A DNA stretch of 13,065 bases from Bacteroides sp. UBA7335 (GCA_002471185.1 DKPL01000074.1:1-13065); one strand, 5' to 3'. Positions 1-7,394 are shown, numbered from the stretch's first letter. Translations and numbers: made by a program. The notes: a model not told the origin generated them from the letters alone.

Positions 1-311
1 ATACTTTAAAACTAAATTTAAATCAAAGGATTAGCAGTATAAATACGAACTCTATAATCAACACCATAATCTTCATTAACAGAAACAGTTGCAGATACTT
101 TATTAGTAGTTTTCCAATCCATAGATGGATCAATATTCTTCACAGGAAATGTTTCTTCATAAAGTTCTTTCGTTTTTTCACTATCAAATAGATCTTTGTC
201 TGTGTCAACGCAGCTTACCATAGCAGCAGCAAAAAAAGAAATAGAAATTGCAGATAAAAGAGTTACTTTCATTTTCATAATACCTTCTATTTAAATTTAG
301 TTTTAAAGTAT
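1..311. repeat. Exact 23-bp inverted repeat at left window end (probable fold-back artefact)
   Basis: Bases 1-23 are the perfect reverse complement of 289-311. The match stops at 24/288. The inner copy lies just upstream of the lipoprotein start codon, and the outer copy interrupts the same gene and supplies its stop. The same arrangement with a different sequence occurs at the right end, which argues for an assembly or amplification fold-back rather than an invertible DNA element. Confidence 0.85.
18..278 (-). CDS. N-terminal part of a LruC-type surface lipoprotein (cut by window edge)
   Basis: The 86-residue product starts with a lipoprotein signal peptide: basic MKMK, a hydrophobic stretch, and a lipobox MVSC with Cys23 as the predicted lipidated residue. 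Acidic residues follow the Cys (VDTDKDLF), which fits export to the outer surface in Bacteroidota. Residues 38-84 (the ETFPVKNIDP, DW and RIYTANPL segments) resemble the region after the lipobox in Bacteroidales LruC/DUF4842-domain lipoproteins, which are several hundred residues long; the LruC domain itself would lie further downstream and is not present. The stop codon (18-20) lies inside a 23-base stretch (1-23) that is an exact reverse complement of 289-311, so it is probably artificial. The gene most likely continues beyond the left edge, with native sequence only to about base 24. Family assignment is by memory of the N-terminal pattern and is moderate. Confidence 0.6.
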   Translation of the reverse strand: MKMKVTLLSAISISFFAAAMVSCVDTDKDLFDSEKTKELYEETFPVKNIDPSMDWKTTNKVSATVSVNEDYGVDYRVRIYTANPLI

Positions 312-643
312 CTTTTTCAATATTGATTACAAAAATAACTCTTTTTACAATCAGCTGTTCAATTTCTACAAGTTTTCTCCATTACAATTAACAATATTTA
401 ATAAAAAGTATTGATACATGCAAAAAAAACACCATAGAAGTATATTTATAGAGTTATTATTTGAATTTATAATTTATAAGTCCAAAGCACCAGTTCAGAT
501 TATACAACTTTTTAAATACAACGAGTTTGAATGATAAAAGCAAATAAGCTATACATAAACCTGTATCTCTTAAAATATAACTATAAACATTACTCTCTTA
601 TCGCAAATAGAGTTTGAAGTCAGAAACTAACAATAAAAACATT
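312..643. other. Intergenic A+T-rich region without a recognisable gene
   Basis: This stretch lies between the promoter side of the left lipoprotein gene and the pot operon terminator. It is strongly A+T-rich with stops in all frames. I see no RNA gene, no convincing repeat and no small ORF with a plausible start context. Apart from the possible promoter at 330-363 nothing can be assigned. Confidence 0.7.
330..363 (-). promoter_or_regulatory. Possible promoter of the lipoprotein gene
   Basis: Read on the minus strand, TATTTTTG at 330-337 fits the Bacteroides -7 pattern TAnnTTTG. An ATTG (360-363) lies 22 bases further upstream as an imperfect -33 TTTG box. Transcription would start roughly 45 bases before the start codon. 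The region is very A+T-rich, so a chance match is possible. Confidence 0.35.
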
Positions 644-684
644 AAAAAACAAAAGTGCATGCTTATTATAAACATGCACTTTTG
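644..684 (-). terminator. Intrinsic terminator of the pot operon
   Basis: A perfect 12-bp stem (650-661 paired with 673-684, 11-base loop) is followed on the minus strand by six T residues (644-649). It begins three bases after the potD stop codon. This is a textbook rho-independent terminator for the leftward operon. Confidence 0.88.
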
Positions 685-686
685 CC

Positions 687-2012
687 TTATTTTATTTTAT
701 TTCGTCTACGCCGACGATGCTGTTTTTTAGTCCTTTTGTATCGTTGCACACGTTTATGAATAGTCCACCCACTCATTCCGGCAACAATTACAAAGATAAT
801 AATAGTTATTCCTACACCTAAATTATCACCTTTAATGCGCGACCAAATATCAAGAACATCCTTGGTTTTATCACCGAAGTCGCGAATCATTGCACAGCGT
901 TCAATTACCGCCCGATCGGGATATTGAATATTATTGATTTGTATGCTATCAGCCTCTGGCCCAAAAAAGTAACTTAAGTCAGAATAATAAGCTAAGGTAG
1001 TATCTATTTTCTCATCTAAAATTTCGGGAGAAGCAATTGCGCTAACATAACCACAAGTTTCCATATTACGAATTGCAATATCGGGTCTACACATAAAGTT
1101 AATAAAATAGCTTGCAGCCTTAGGATTGCGTGCATATTTTGGAATAACCCATCCATCATACCAAATATTACTACCCTCTTTAGGAACCACATAGTCAAGT
1201 TCTACACCTACCTCACCAGCTTCTTCGATGGCCCACATTGCATCACCACTCCATGTCATGTTGATCCACGCTTTATTTTTGGTCATCATCTCTTTACCAA
1301 AATCAGCTTCCCACCCTGCTACATTTGGCTTCAAAGCTTTCAGGTATTTTTCAACGGTTTGCATAGCTTCCGGAGAATAGTCATTCATCAACTCTTCTAC
1401 GCTTTTTGAGCCTTCTTCCAACTCCTTAGCATGAGCATAAAGAATAGCAGTGCCGTAAGCATCGCGATAGGAGTCCTTCATCAGTATTTTGCCAGCATAT
1501 TTACTACTCCATAAACAGTCCCAACTTTCCACATCCTCTTCAGAAAGAAATGCAGTATTATAAAGCAATCCTGCAGTACCCCACATATAGCATACCGCAT
1601 AGCGATTCGCCGGTTCGCCAGGTTGACTAAGTTTTGCTATTTGCTGACGGATAAAAGGAGAAATATCATTCATATAATTGGGCGAATGTGCAAAAGTAGT
1701 ATCAATAGGTAGCAGAAGTTTCTTTTTCAACATACGCTCTATGATGTACTCAGATGGACAAACTACATCAAAATCCTCGTGTCCCTTCTCTATCTTAGTA
1801 AGCATTATTTCGTTGATATCAAAAGTTTGATATACGATACGAATATCCTCACCCGTCTGCTCCTTATAATAAGATTTAAAATCTTCGAGCACATCATCAC
1901 CTATATAATCGGCCCAGTTATATATCTTCAATACATTTTCGCGAGGTTCACCTGTGTTATAACAACTACACAAGCCTACCACTATACAAATAAAGAATAA
2001 TATTTTCTTCAC
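687..2012 (-). CDS. potD: Spermidine/putrescine ABC transporter substrate-binding lipoprotein, with C-terminal membrane anchor
   Basis: This is the polyamine-binding component that delivers substrate to the PotBC permease. Residues 1-17 form a lipoprotein signal with lipobox LCSC (Cys17). The PotD fold starts at about 27 (LKIYNWADYIGDDVLEDF) and runs to about 395, with family features such as FDVVCPSEYIIERM (81-94) and MTWSGDAMWA (252-261). The 441 residues exceed E. coli PotD (348). The extra C-terminus holds a predicted transmembrane helix (about 398-417) and a highly basic tail (420-441, including RRRRR at 433-437). The start is GTG, overlapping the potC stop by four bases (GTGA), so translation is probably coupled. 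It is the last gene of potABCD and is followed at once by a terminator. Role is clear; exact polyamine preference cannot be read from sequence. Confidence 0.93.
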   Translation of the reverse strand: MKKILFFICIVVGLCSCYNTGEPRENVLKIYNWADYIGDDVLEDFKSYYKEQTGEDIRIVYQTFDINEIMLTKIEKGHEDFDVVCPSEYIIERMLKKKLLLPIDTTFAHSPNYMNDISPFIRQQIAKLSQPGEPANRYAVCYMWGTAGLLYNTAFLSEEDVESWDCLWSSKYAGKILMKDSYRDAYGTAILYAHAKELEEGSKSVEELMNDYSPEAMQTVEKYLKALKPNVAGWEADFGKEMMTKNKAWINMTWSGDAMWAIEEAGEVGVELDYVVPKEGSNIWYDGWVIPKYARNPKAASYFINFMCRPDIAIRNMETCGYVSAIASPEILDEKIDTTLAYYSDLSYFFGPEADSIQINNIQYPDRAVIERCAMIRDFGDKTKDVLDIWSRIKGDNLGVGITIIIFVIVAGMSGWTIHKRVQRYKRTKKQHRRRRRNKIK

Positions 2013-2800
2013 TTCTTCTTTTCCTTTCCTGCTCTATAGTTAATAAAAATAAGCATGGCCAATACTACAACAAAAATAATAGTAGACAATGGACGTAGCT
2101 CGGGAGTTAGTCCGCCCTTGCGTGCATCAGCATAGATATAAGTTGACAAGGTTTCAAGTCCTTCATTGCCAATTGTAAAAACTGTAACAGCAAAATCATC
2201 TATAGACAGTGTCAAAGCCAAAATAAAACCACTAATCATTCCAGGACGAATTTCGGGAACAATAATTTTGCGAAGCGCTTGCATAGGAGTAGCACCTAAA
2301 TCAAGTGCAGCCTCGTAAATATTGGGATTCATCTGTTTAAGACGCGGCAGCACACTCAACACTACATAAGGGGTGCAAAATGTGATATGCGCTAACACTA
2401 CAGTAAGATATCCTTGCGAAAAACCTAAGGAAACAAATAGTAAGAATAAAGAAATACCGATAATAATATCGCCATTCAAAATAGGAATACTATTTATAAG
2501 TGAAATTGTTTTGCGAGCGCGACTTTTTAGATTAAATATTCCGATGGCAGTAATGCTACCTAGAATAGTAGATACTGTAGCAGCAATCAATGCAATAGTT
2601 ATGGTATTGATCAAAGCATTCATTAAAGAATGGTGTGAACTTGTATTTAATAAGTTGGAATACAATTTCGTTGAAAAACCCGTCCAATTGCCCAATACCT
2701 TAGATTCGGTAAATGAAAAAATCATAATAATAATGATAGGCGCATAGAGCATCAAAAGCAATGTCCATAAATAAGCGCGTGCAGCAATCCTTTTTACCAT
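2009..2800 (-). CDS. potC: Spermidine/putrescine ABC transporter permease PotC
   Basis: This is one of the two integral-membrane permease subunits of the polyamine importer (263 residues, the usual PotC length). Several hydrophobic segments are visible (about 10-30, 65-90, 105-128, 130-152, 185-210, 235-255). The cytoplasmic coupling motif EAALDLGA, which docks onto the ATPase, is at 163-170 and is followed by the expected PEIRPGMISGF segment. Its ATG overlaps the 3' end of potB by seven bases, and it is one of the few genes here with a strong Shine-Dalgarno sequence: GGAGGT, lying inside the potB coding sequence and encoding part of the EGGG near PotB's C-terminus. The 3' end overlaps the potD GTG start. 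Operon position and motif make the call secure. Confidence 0.94.
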   Translation of the reverse strand: MVKRIAARAYLWTLLLMLYAPIIIIMIFSFTESKVLGNWTGFSTKLYSNLLNTSSHHSLMNALINTITIALIAATVSTILGSITAIGIFNLKSRARKTISLINSIPILNGDIIIGISLFLLFVSLGFSQGYLTVVLAHITFCTPYVVLSVLPRLKQMNPNIYEAALDLGATPMQALRKIIVPEIRPGMISGFILALTLSIDDFAVTVFTIGNEGLETLSTYIYADARKGGLTPELRPLSTIIFVVVLAMLIFINYRAGKEKKK

Positions 2801-3591
2801 AGTCCACCTCCTTCGTTTGAGTGATCTTTATTGTCTGTGCTAAACAAAGAAGTAGCAGCAATAAGCAAAAGCATAATTAATGAAAGAGCAGCTCCATAGT
2901 TCCACATACTATTATTTATATTTTCCTGAATGGTGGTACCAAAAAGTTTGATGTTATTCATAGTTAGCAATTCTGCGATGGCAAAAGTTGATATGGTAGG
3001 CATAAAGACCATCATCACCCCACTCCACACACCAGGCATCGATAACGGAAACACAGCTTTAAAGAAAACCTGAATAGGATTTGCTCCTAAATCTTGCGCA
3101 GCCTCAATGTAGCTATGATCCATCTTTTGCAATGTATTGTAAATGGGATAAATCATAAACGGTAAGAAGTTGTACACCATACCAAAAACCAGTGCACCTT
3201 CACCAAGTGGCATCTCAAAAAAATCGAAAAGCGCTACTGTGGCCAATGTGCGCACCAATATATTAACCCACATGGGCAAAATAAAGAGCACAACCAGCGT
3301 TTTAGAACGATTGAGATGAGTGTTGCTCAATATCCAAGCTGCAGGATAGCCCAAGAGCAAACAAAGAAAGGTAGTTATAATAGCAATACCTATGGAGTAA
3401 ACAAAAGTATTGATTGCTTCGTGATGAGTAAAGAACTTTGCAAAATTCTCAAAAGTTAGTTTCCCTGTTTCATCTGTGAAAGCATATACTACAATCAATA
3501 TTAAAGGTATGACTATAAATATTGCTGAAAAAATAATATATGGCAGAGTCCAGCTCTTACGCGACGAAAAAAAGATAGACAGTTTTTTCAC
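2794..3591 (-). CDS. potB: Spermidine/putrescine ABC transporter permease PotB
   Basis: This is the partner permease of PotC (265 residues). It has an N-terminal membrane helix (about 16-37), further helices around 63-90, 97-122, 132-152, 190-212 and 233-250, and the EAA coupling motif EAAQDLGA at 163-170 followed by FPLSMPGVWSG. The start codon is GTG; no ATG is available just upstream, and the MKKLSIFF start fits the family. It lies 16 bp downstream of potA. Its last codons (N-EGGG-LW) double as the ribosome-binding site and start region of potC. It forms the transmembrane pore with PotC and receives substrate from PotD. Confidence 0.94.
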   Translation of the reverse strand: MKKLSIFFSSRKSWTLPYIIFSAIFIVIPLILIVVYAFTDETGKLTFENFAKFFTHHEAINTFVYSIGIAIITTFLCLLLGYPAAWILSNTHLNRSKTLVVLFILPMWVNILVRTLATVALFDFFEMPLGEGALVFGMVYNFLPFMIYPIYNTLQKMDHSYIEAAQDLGANPIQVFFKAVFPLSMPGVWSGVMMVFMPTISTFAIAELLTMNNIKLFGTTIQENINNSMWNYGAALSLIMLLLIAATSLFSTDNKDHSNEGGGLW

Positions 3592-3607
3592 TCTATTCTA
3601 TGATATT

Positions 3608-4999
3608 TTAGTTTTCAATTTTTATTATTCTGATGCCAGACGGAGGAATTGTTATTCCTACTCTATCGCCATCATCCCATACATCGTTAGTGTCTACAAA
3701 CACATTTTCATCCCAGTCAGACCATACCGTGATATGATAGTGATCGCCTTTGTATAAGATAAATTTAATCTCACCAGTCAATGCACCATCAACTTCGTTA
3801 TCTTGAAGAATGATTTTATCAAAATCGACTTCAACATTTACCTTAGCTCCATGTTCTATATCCACAATTGGGTTACACTCAAAATTCATGCCTAAGAACT
3901 CAACATGGTTTTCGTCAATCACTTTACCTTCAAAGGTATTGCAAACACGTTCTTTCTTCATGATATGAATATCCATTGGTTTAACAAGTAAACCAACTTC
4001 AGAACCCACTTCGAAACTATGATAATCTTGTACTAGAAACTCGTATCCGTTGCATAAAACAGTCATTTCATAATGCACCCCCTTGAATATGGCAGATTGA
4101 ACAGTTCCTGACAATTGAGCTTTATCAGACACTGGGAATATATATAAATCTTCGGGACGAATGACAATATCGACTGGAGTATTTTCGCCAAAACCCTCAT
4201 CAACACAGTCAAACTCTACCCCACAGAAGCGCACCAACTTATCTTGCACCATAACACCATTCAATATATTACTTTCACCAATAAAATCGGCTACAAAAGC
4301 ATTGGTAGGTTCATTATAGATATCAGTTGGAGAGCCAATTTGTTGAATACGCCCTTCACTCATTACAACAATTGTATCGCTTAAAGTCAAAGCTTCTTCT
4401 TGATCGTGAGTTACATATACAAAAGTAATCCCTAGAGTTTTATGCATGGCTTTAAGTTCCATTTGCATATCCTTGCGCATTTTCAAATCGAGAGCAGCCA
4501 GTGGTTCATCAAGCAAAAGAACCTCGGGTTCATTAACGATGGCACGAGCAATGGCTACACGCTGTTGCTGACCACCCGAAAGTGAGTCAACATCGCGATA
4601 TTCATAATCAGTCATACCCACCATTTTCAAAGCACCCATTACCTTTTTCTCAATCTGAGCTTTAGGCATCTTCTTTAGTTTTAAACCAAAAGCAATATTA
4701 TCATATACATTTAAATGCGGAAATAAAGCATATTTTTGAAAAACAGTATTTACAGGACGTTTATGAGGAGGAGTTTGAGTTATTTCATTACCCGAAATTT
4801 TAATTTCTCCCGCCGATGCTGTCTGAAAACCGGCAATTAAGCGTAATAAAGTCGTTTTGCCACAACCGGAAGGTCCTAAAATCGTAACAAACTCACCTTT
4901 TTGCACATTTAGAGTTACATTATCTAAGGCAACCTTCTCACCAAAAAACTTCGAGACACTGTTTACCTCAATAATAGATTTATTTTCTTGCATATTCAT
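3608..4999 (-). CDS. potA: Spermidine/putrescine ABC transporter ATP-binding protein, enlarged C-terminus
   Basis: This is the ATPase that drives polyamine import. Nucleotide-binding domain at about 9-242: Walker A GPSGCGKT (42-49), Q-loop Gln88, signature LSGGQ (140-144), Walker B LLLDEP (161-166) and switch His198. The 463 residues exceed E. coli PotA (378). The extension comes from two consecutive TOBE-like regulatory segments, about 257-348 and 366-461, which look related to one another: both carry a G-x-x-F-x-C element, a KG-x-HY / KGDHYHITV strand and a closing P-x-D/G-I-x-I strand. It is the first gene of the potABCD operon. The start at MNMQENK has no clear Shine-Dalgarno; ATG two codons further in is an alternative. 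A good Bacteroides-type promoter lies just upstream. Confidence 0.94.
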   Translation of the reverse strand: MNMQENKSIIEVNSVSKFFGEKVALDNVTLNVQKGEFVTILGPSGCGKTTLLRLIAGFQTASAGEIKISGNEITQTPPHKRPVNTVFQKYALFPHLNVYDNIAFGLKLKKMPKAQIEKKVMGALKMVGMTDYEYRDVDSLSGGQQQRVAIARAIVNEPEVLLLDEPLAALDLKMRKDMQMELKAMHKTLGITFVYVTHDQEEALTLSDTIVVMSEGRIQQIGSPTDIYNEPTNAFVADFIGESNILNGVMVQDKLVRFCGVEFDCVDEGFGENTPVDIVIRPEDLYIFPVSDKAQLSGTVQSAIFKGVHYEMTVLCNGYEFLVQDYHSFEVGSEVGLLVKPMDIHIMKKERVCNTFEGKVIDENHVEFLGMNFECNPIVDIEHGAKVNVEVDFDKIILQDNEVDGALTGEIKFILYKGDHYHITVWSDWDENVFVDTNDVWDDGDRVGITIPPSGIRIIKIEN

Positions 5000-5014
5000 T
5001 CTATTTTGGTGCTA

Positions 5015-5047
5015 CAAAGTTATACATTTCTTCGTTTATCAATCAAT
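5015..5047 (-). promoter_or_regulatory. Probable promoter of the pot operon
   Basis: On the minus strand the -7 box TAACTTTG (5015-5022) matches TAnnTTTG exactly. ATTG (5044-5047) stands in for the -33 TTTG with a 21-base spacer. The predicted transcription start is only a few bases before the potA ATG, giving a very short leader. Confidence 0.55.
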
Positions 5048-5097
5048 TTGTTAATCTAATATAACAGAGTTTTATGCAGGTTAATTGAAAAATCGTA

Positions 5098-5105
5098 TAT
5101 ATTTG
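5098..5105 (+). promoter_or_regulatory. Probable -7 box for the thioredoxin-like lipoprotein gene
   Basis: TATATTTG at 5098-5105 matches TAnnTTTG and lies 32 bases before the start codon. No good -33 TTTG is found at the expected distance, so the call rests on one box. Confidence 0.42.
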
Positions 5106-5137
5106 CATAAATATTTAATCTATAATTTTATTTAAAC

Positions 5138-6235
5138 ATGAAAAAATTAACTTATCTATTTGTTGCAGCTGCCGCACTAACTATGGTAGCTTGTGGTGGA
5201 AAAAAGGGTTATGTGATAAATGGAACTGTTGAAGGAGGTGTTGACGGTGATACTGTGCTTCTACAAGAAGTAATGGGTAGACAACTCGTTAATATCGACA
5301 CTGCAATAATCAAAAATGGTAAATTTGAGTTCACCGGCATCCAAGACTCAACTGTTCATAGATATGTTAGCTATGGATCAGACAAAAAAGATGTTTTAAG
5401 AATGGATTTCTTCTTAGAAAATGGAAATATTGCGATTGCTCTAACAAAAGACAATGACTCAGCGGTTGGTACATCAAACAACGATGCTTATCAGTTGATT
5501 CGTTCAAAAATCACTCAATTAAACAAATCGGCTCATGACATTTATGTAACCATTAATGATACTATGTCGGCCGAACAAAGAGAAGCAAAATTGTTTGAGT
5601 TAAATACATTGCAAGAACAAATGCAAGATATCTACAAAAAAGGCACTGAAGAAAACATTACCAACCCTGTAGGTATTCAGTTATTTAAACAAAACTTTTA
5701 CTCATTTTCAACTGCTGAAAATGATACTTTGCTAAAACAAATCCCTGCGCAATATAAATCAGACCCTACTCTTGTTCAAATTCAAGAAATGACTGACAAA
5801 CAAAAGCTTACGGCACCGGGAAAACAATATATCAATTTTGAGATGCAAGACCCTCAAGGCAAAGCTGTTCAGCTATCTGACTATGTAGGCAAAGGCAATG
5901 TAGTTCTTATTGACTTCTGGGCTAGCTGGTGTGGACCTTGTGTTCGCGAAATGCCTGAGTTGGTAGAACTGTATGGAAAATATAAATCTAAAGGATTTGA
6001 AATTGTAGGTGTATCGCTTGACAATAGTGCAGATGCATGGAAAGATGCTATCAAACGTTTGAATATGACATGGCCACAAATGTCAGACTTGAAAGGTTGG
6101 AACTGCGAAGGTGCACAGTTGTATGCTGTGAACAGTATCCCTTGCACAGTTTTGGTTAATGGTGAAGGAGTTATCATTGCTCGCAACTTACGTGGTGTTG
6201 AACTAGCGGCAAAAATTGCTGAAGTGATAAAGTAA
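5138..6235 (+). CDS. DUF4369/TlpA-family thioredoxin-like lipoprotein
   Basis: This is a membrane-anchored thiol-disulfide oxidoreductase of the TlpA/ResA type, acting in the periplasm. The 365 residues comprise a lipoprotein signal (lipobox MVAC, Cys19), an N-terminal DUF4369-type beta domain (about 24-125: VINGTVEGGVDGDTVLLQ, KNGKFEFTG), a charged helical linker (about 125-225), and a thioredoxin fold (about 232-365). The active site is WCGPC (264-268), and the cis-proline loop is SIPCT with Pro335. Two further cysteines, Cys323 and Cys336, lie near the active-site face. This domain order is very common in Bacteroidales, where the partners are mostly unknown. The start is the only ATG placed correctly before the signal peptide. 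It diverges from potA and ends at an intrinsic terminator, so it is probably transcribed alone. I cannot say whether it reduces or oxidises its targets. Confidence 0.88.
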   Translation: MKKLTYLFVAAAALTMVACGGKKGYVINGTVEGGVDGDTVLLQEVMGRQLVNIDTAIIKNGKFEFTGIQDSTVHRYVSYGSDKKDVLRMDFFLENGNIAIALTKDNDSAVGTSNNDAYQLIRSKITQLNKSAHDIYVTINDTMSAEQREAKLFELNTLQEQMQDIYKKGTEENITNPVGIQLFKQNFYSFSTAENDTLLKQIPAQYKSDPTLVQIQEMTDKQKLTAPGKQYINFEMQDPQGKAVQLSDYVGKGNVVLIDFWASWCGPCVREMPELVELYGKYKSKGFEIVGVSLDNSADAWKDAIKRLNMTWPQMSDLKGWNCEGAQLYAVNSIPCTVLVNGEGVIIARNLRGVELAAKIAEVIK

Positions 6236-6255
6236 TACTTATATAATCTTATAAG

Positions 6256-6306
6256 AACGGCTCCCTATTGAATCCTAGAAATTCATAATAGAGAGCCGTT
6301 TTTTTT
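6256..6306 (+). terminator. Intrinsic terminator after the thioredoxin-like gene
   Basis: A 14-bp stem with one mismatch (6256-6269 with 6287-6300, core ACGGCTC/GAGCCGT) and a 17-base loop is followed by six T residues (6301-6306). It lies about 20 bp past the stop codon. The opposite strand lacks a T run on its 3' side, so it mainly serves the plus-strand gene. Confidence 0.85.
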
Positions 6307-6320
6307 ATAAGAACAGATTT

Positions 6321-6782
6321 CTAGGCCATAAGCTGCTTTATATAACTCTGGCAAGCCACCGCATCTGATGGACTAGGTGCCCAAGGAGCTAAGTTTTCAG
6401 GAGCAAGGGCTACAAACGGACCAAGTTTTACCTCATAGATTACCGTACCGGGTTCTAGCACCACAATAGAGTGCCAAACCCCGGCAGGTATTTCAATTCC
6501 ATATTTGCCTTTCGATGGGTCTAAAAGAATTTTATCAATTACGTTGCCCTCATTATCAAACATAAATGCATATAAGCTACCACGTAGCACTAAGTACACC
6601 TCTTCTTTATCGGGATTGCTATGGCGATGCGGAGGCAGATAAGTATTGGGTTCTAATGCATTGAGCATGCGATGCAATGGAGCATCCATTGACTCATGGA
6701 AATTATAGTTCATGCGCAAGCGTTCACTGCTCTGTGCCTGCTGAGTCACCGAGTTTAAAAGTTCTTCTGTTATAAGTTTCAT
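6321..6782 (-). CDS. WbuC-family cupin-fold metalloprotein
   Basis: The 153-residue single-domain protein has a cupin core at about 35-125. Metal-binding pattern: His52 and His54 in PPHRH, Glu60/Glu61 in KEEVYLVLRG, and His104 in PAGVWHS. The N-terminal helix and the C-terminal FVALAPENLAPWAPSP segment match the WbuC family. That family was named from an O-antigen locus, but here no sugar or O-antigen genes are adjacent, so a link to polysaccharide synthesis is not supported by context. Its biochemical reaction is not established to my knowledge; sugar-nucleotide or small-molecule binding is a guess. It is monocistronic and convergent with the thioredoxin-like gene. A TAAGTTTG (minus strand, 6796-6803) could be its -7 box with a very short leader, but no -33 box is evident. 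Confidence 0.85.
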   Translation of the reverse strand: MKLITEELLNSVTQQAQSSERLRMNYNFHESMDAPLHRMLNALEPNTYLPPHRHSNPDKEEVYLVLRGSLYAFMFDNEGNVIDKILLDPSKGKYGIEIPAGVWHSIVVLEPGTVIYEVKLGPFVALAPENLAPWAPSPSDAVACQSYIKQLMA

Positions 6783-7090
6783 TTTGTAAAAGACGCAAAC
6801 TTAATCATAAAATATTTCATTTGCTTTTCTAAAGTTATTATCAAGTAAATCAATCTAAAGACATTCTCGACACGTTTTTTTTCATCAAAAACATCTGTTT
6901 CAGAATACAAAAGTAACATATTTTCTCTTTCACGCCAGTTATTGATTATTATTAAATTTATAGTTAAGCAAGTATGAACTATCTTTATATTAAAATATTA
7001 CATAAGATAACTCTATAAATAAAAGTATAAATATTCATCTATAATACATCAGCATTTAGTAACTCTTTGCAACACCCACTTTCTACATAG
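6783..7090. other. Intergenic A+T-rich region, no gene found
   Basis: This is the upstream flank of the cupin gene. It is strongly A+T-rich and holds no ORF with a credible start, no tRNA-like structure and no obvious repeat. It borders the palindromic element at 7091-7156. Confidence 0.65.
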
Positions 7091-7156
7091 TAGTGCATCT
7101 CTATCTGCACTACTGTGCAAAGTACTCTGCACTACTGTGCAGATAGAGATGCACTA
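7091..7156. repeat. 66-bp compound palindromic element
   Basis: Outer arms of 15 bp (7091-7105 and 7142-7156) are perfect reverse complements. Between them are two identical 14-base copies of TGCACTACTGTGCA (7106-7119 and 7128-7141), each itself a small hairpin (5-bp stem, TACT loop), separated by AAGTACTC. The element can fold as a three-way junction with two hairpin tips, or as one rod: a 20-bp stem, a TACT/TACT internal loop, a 5-bp stem and an 8-base loop. TGCACTA or its complement occurs four times. No T run follows, so it is not a standard terminator. Its function is unknown. Confidence 0.85.
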
Positions 7157-7275
7157 ACTCAAAACCATATTGCTACAGCAAAAAGTAAATAGAGGAATAA
7201 CAAGAGTTAGTAGGTTACATAGCATTAACTGCAATTTAGAACCTACTTGTTAAATATAAAAAAACAACATTTATT

Positions 7276-7306
7276 TTTGCATTTTCAATTAAGAACTATA
7301 ATTTTG
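7276..7306 (+). promoter_or_regulatory. Promoter of the tRNA-Thr gene
   Basis: A -33 TTTG (7276-7279) and a -7 TAATTTTG (7299-7306) are separated by 19 bases, an exact fit to the Bacteroides primary sigma consensus. The tRNA begins 16 bases past the -7 box. It is the best promoter in the window. Confidence 0.75.
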
Positions 7307-7321
7307 CATCTCAGTATTGAT

Positions 7322-7394
<73 letters not shown>

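Noticed and set aside
1..311. Invertible (phase-variable) DNA segment bounded by 23-bp inverted repeats at the lipoprotein start.
   Set aside because: The same geometry with another sequence occurs at the opposite window end, no recombinase gene is visible, and the repeat in the coding frame brings a stop in either orientation. An artefact explains both ends more simply.
312..643. A CRISPR array or tandem repeat in the A+T-rich gap.
   Set aside because: The A+T-rich words recur only as low-complexity sequence; there are no regularly spaced identical units.
2373..2747. A 124-codon plus-strand reading frame.
   Set aside because: It lies entirely opposite potC, has no family resemblance, and its composition follows from the permease codons.
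3476..3757. A 93-codon plus-strand reading frame spanning the potA/potB junction.
   Set aside because: It is antisense to two well-supported genes and shows no recognisable domain or start signal.
7091..7156. The palindromic element as an intrinsic terminator for the cupin or tRNA transcripts.
   Set aside because: Neither strand has a T run after the stem, and no gene ends beside it.
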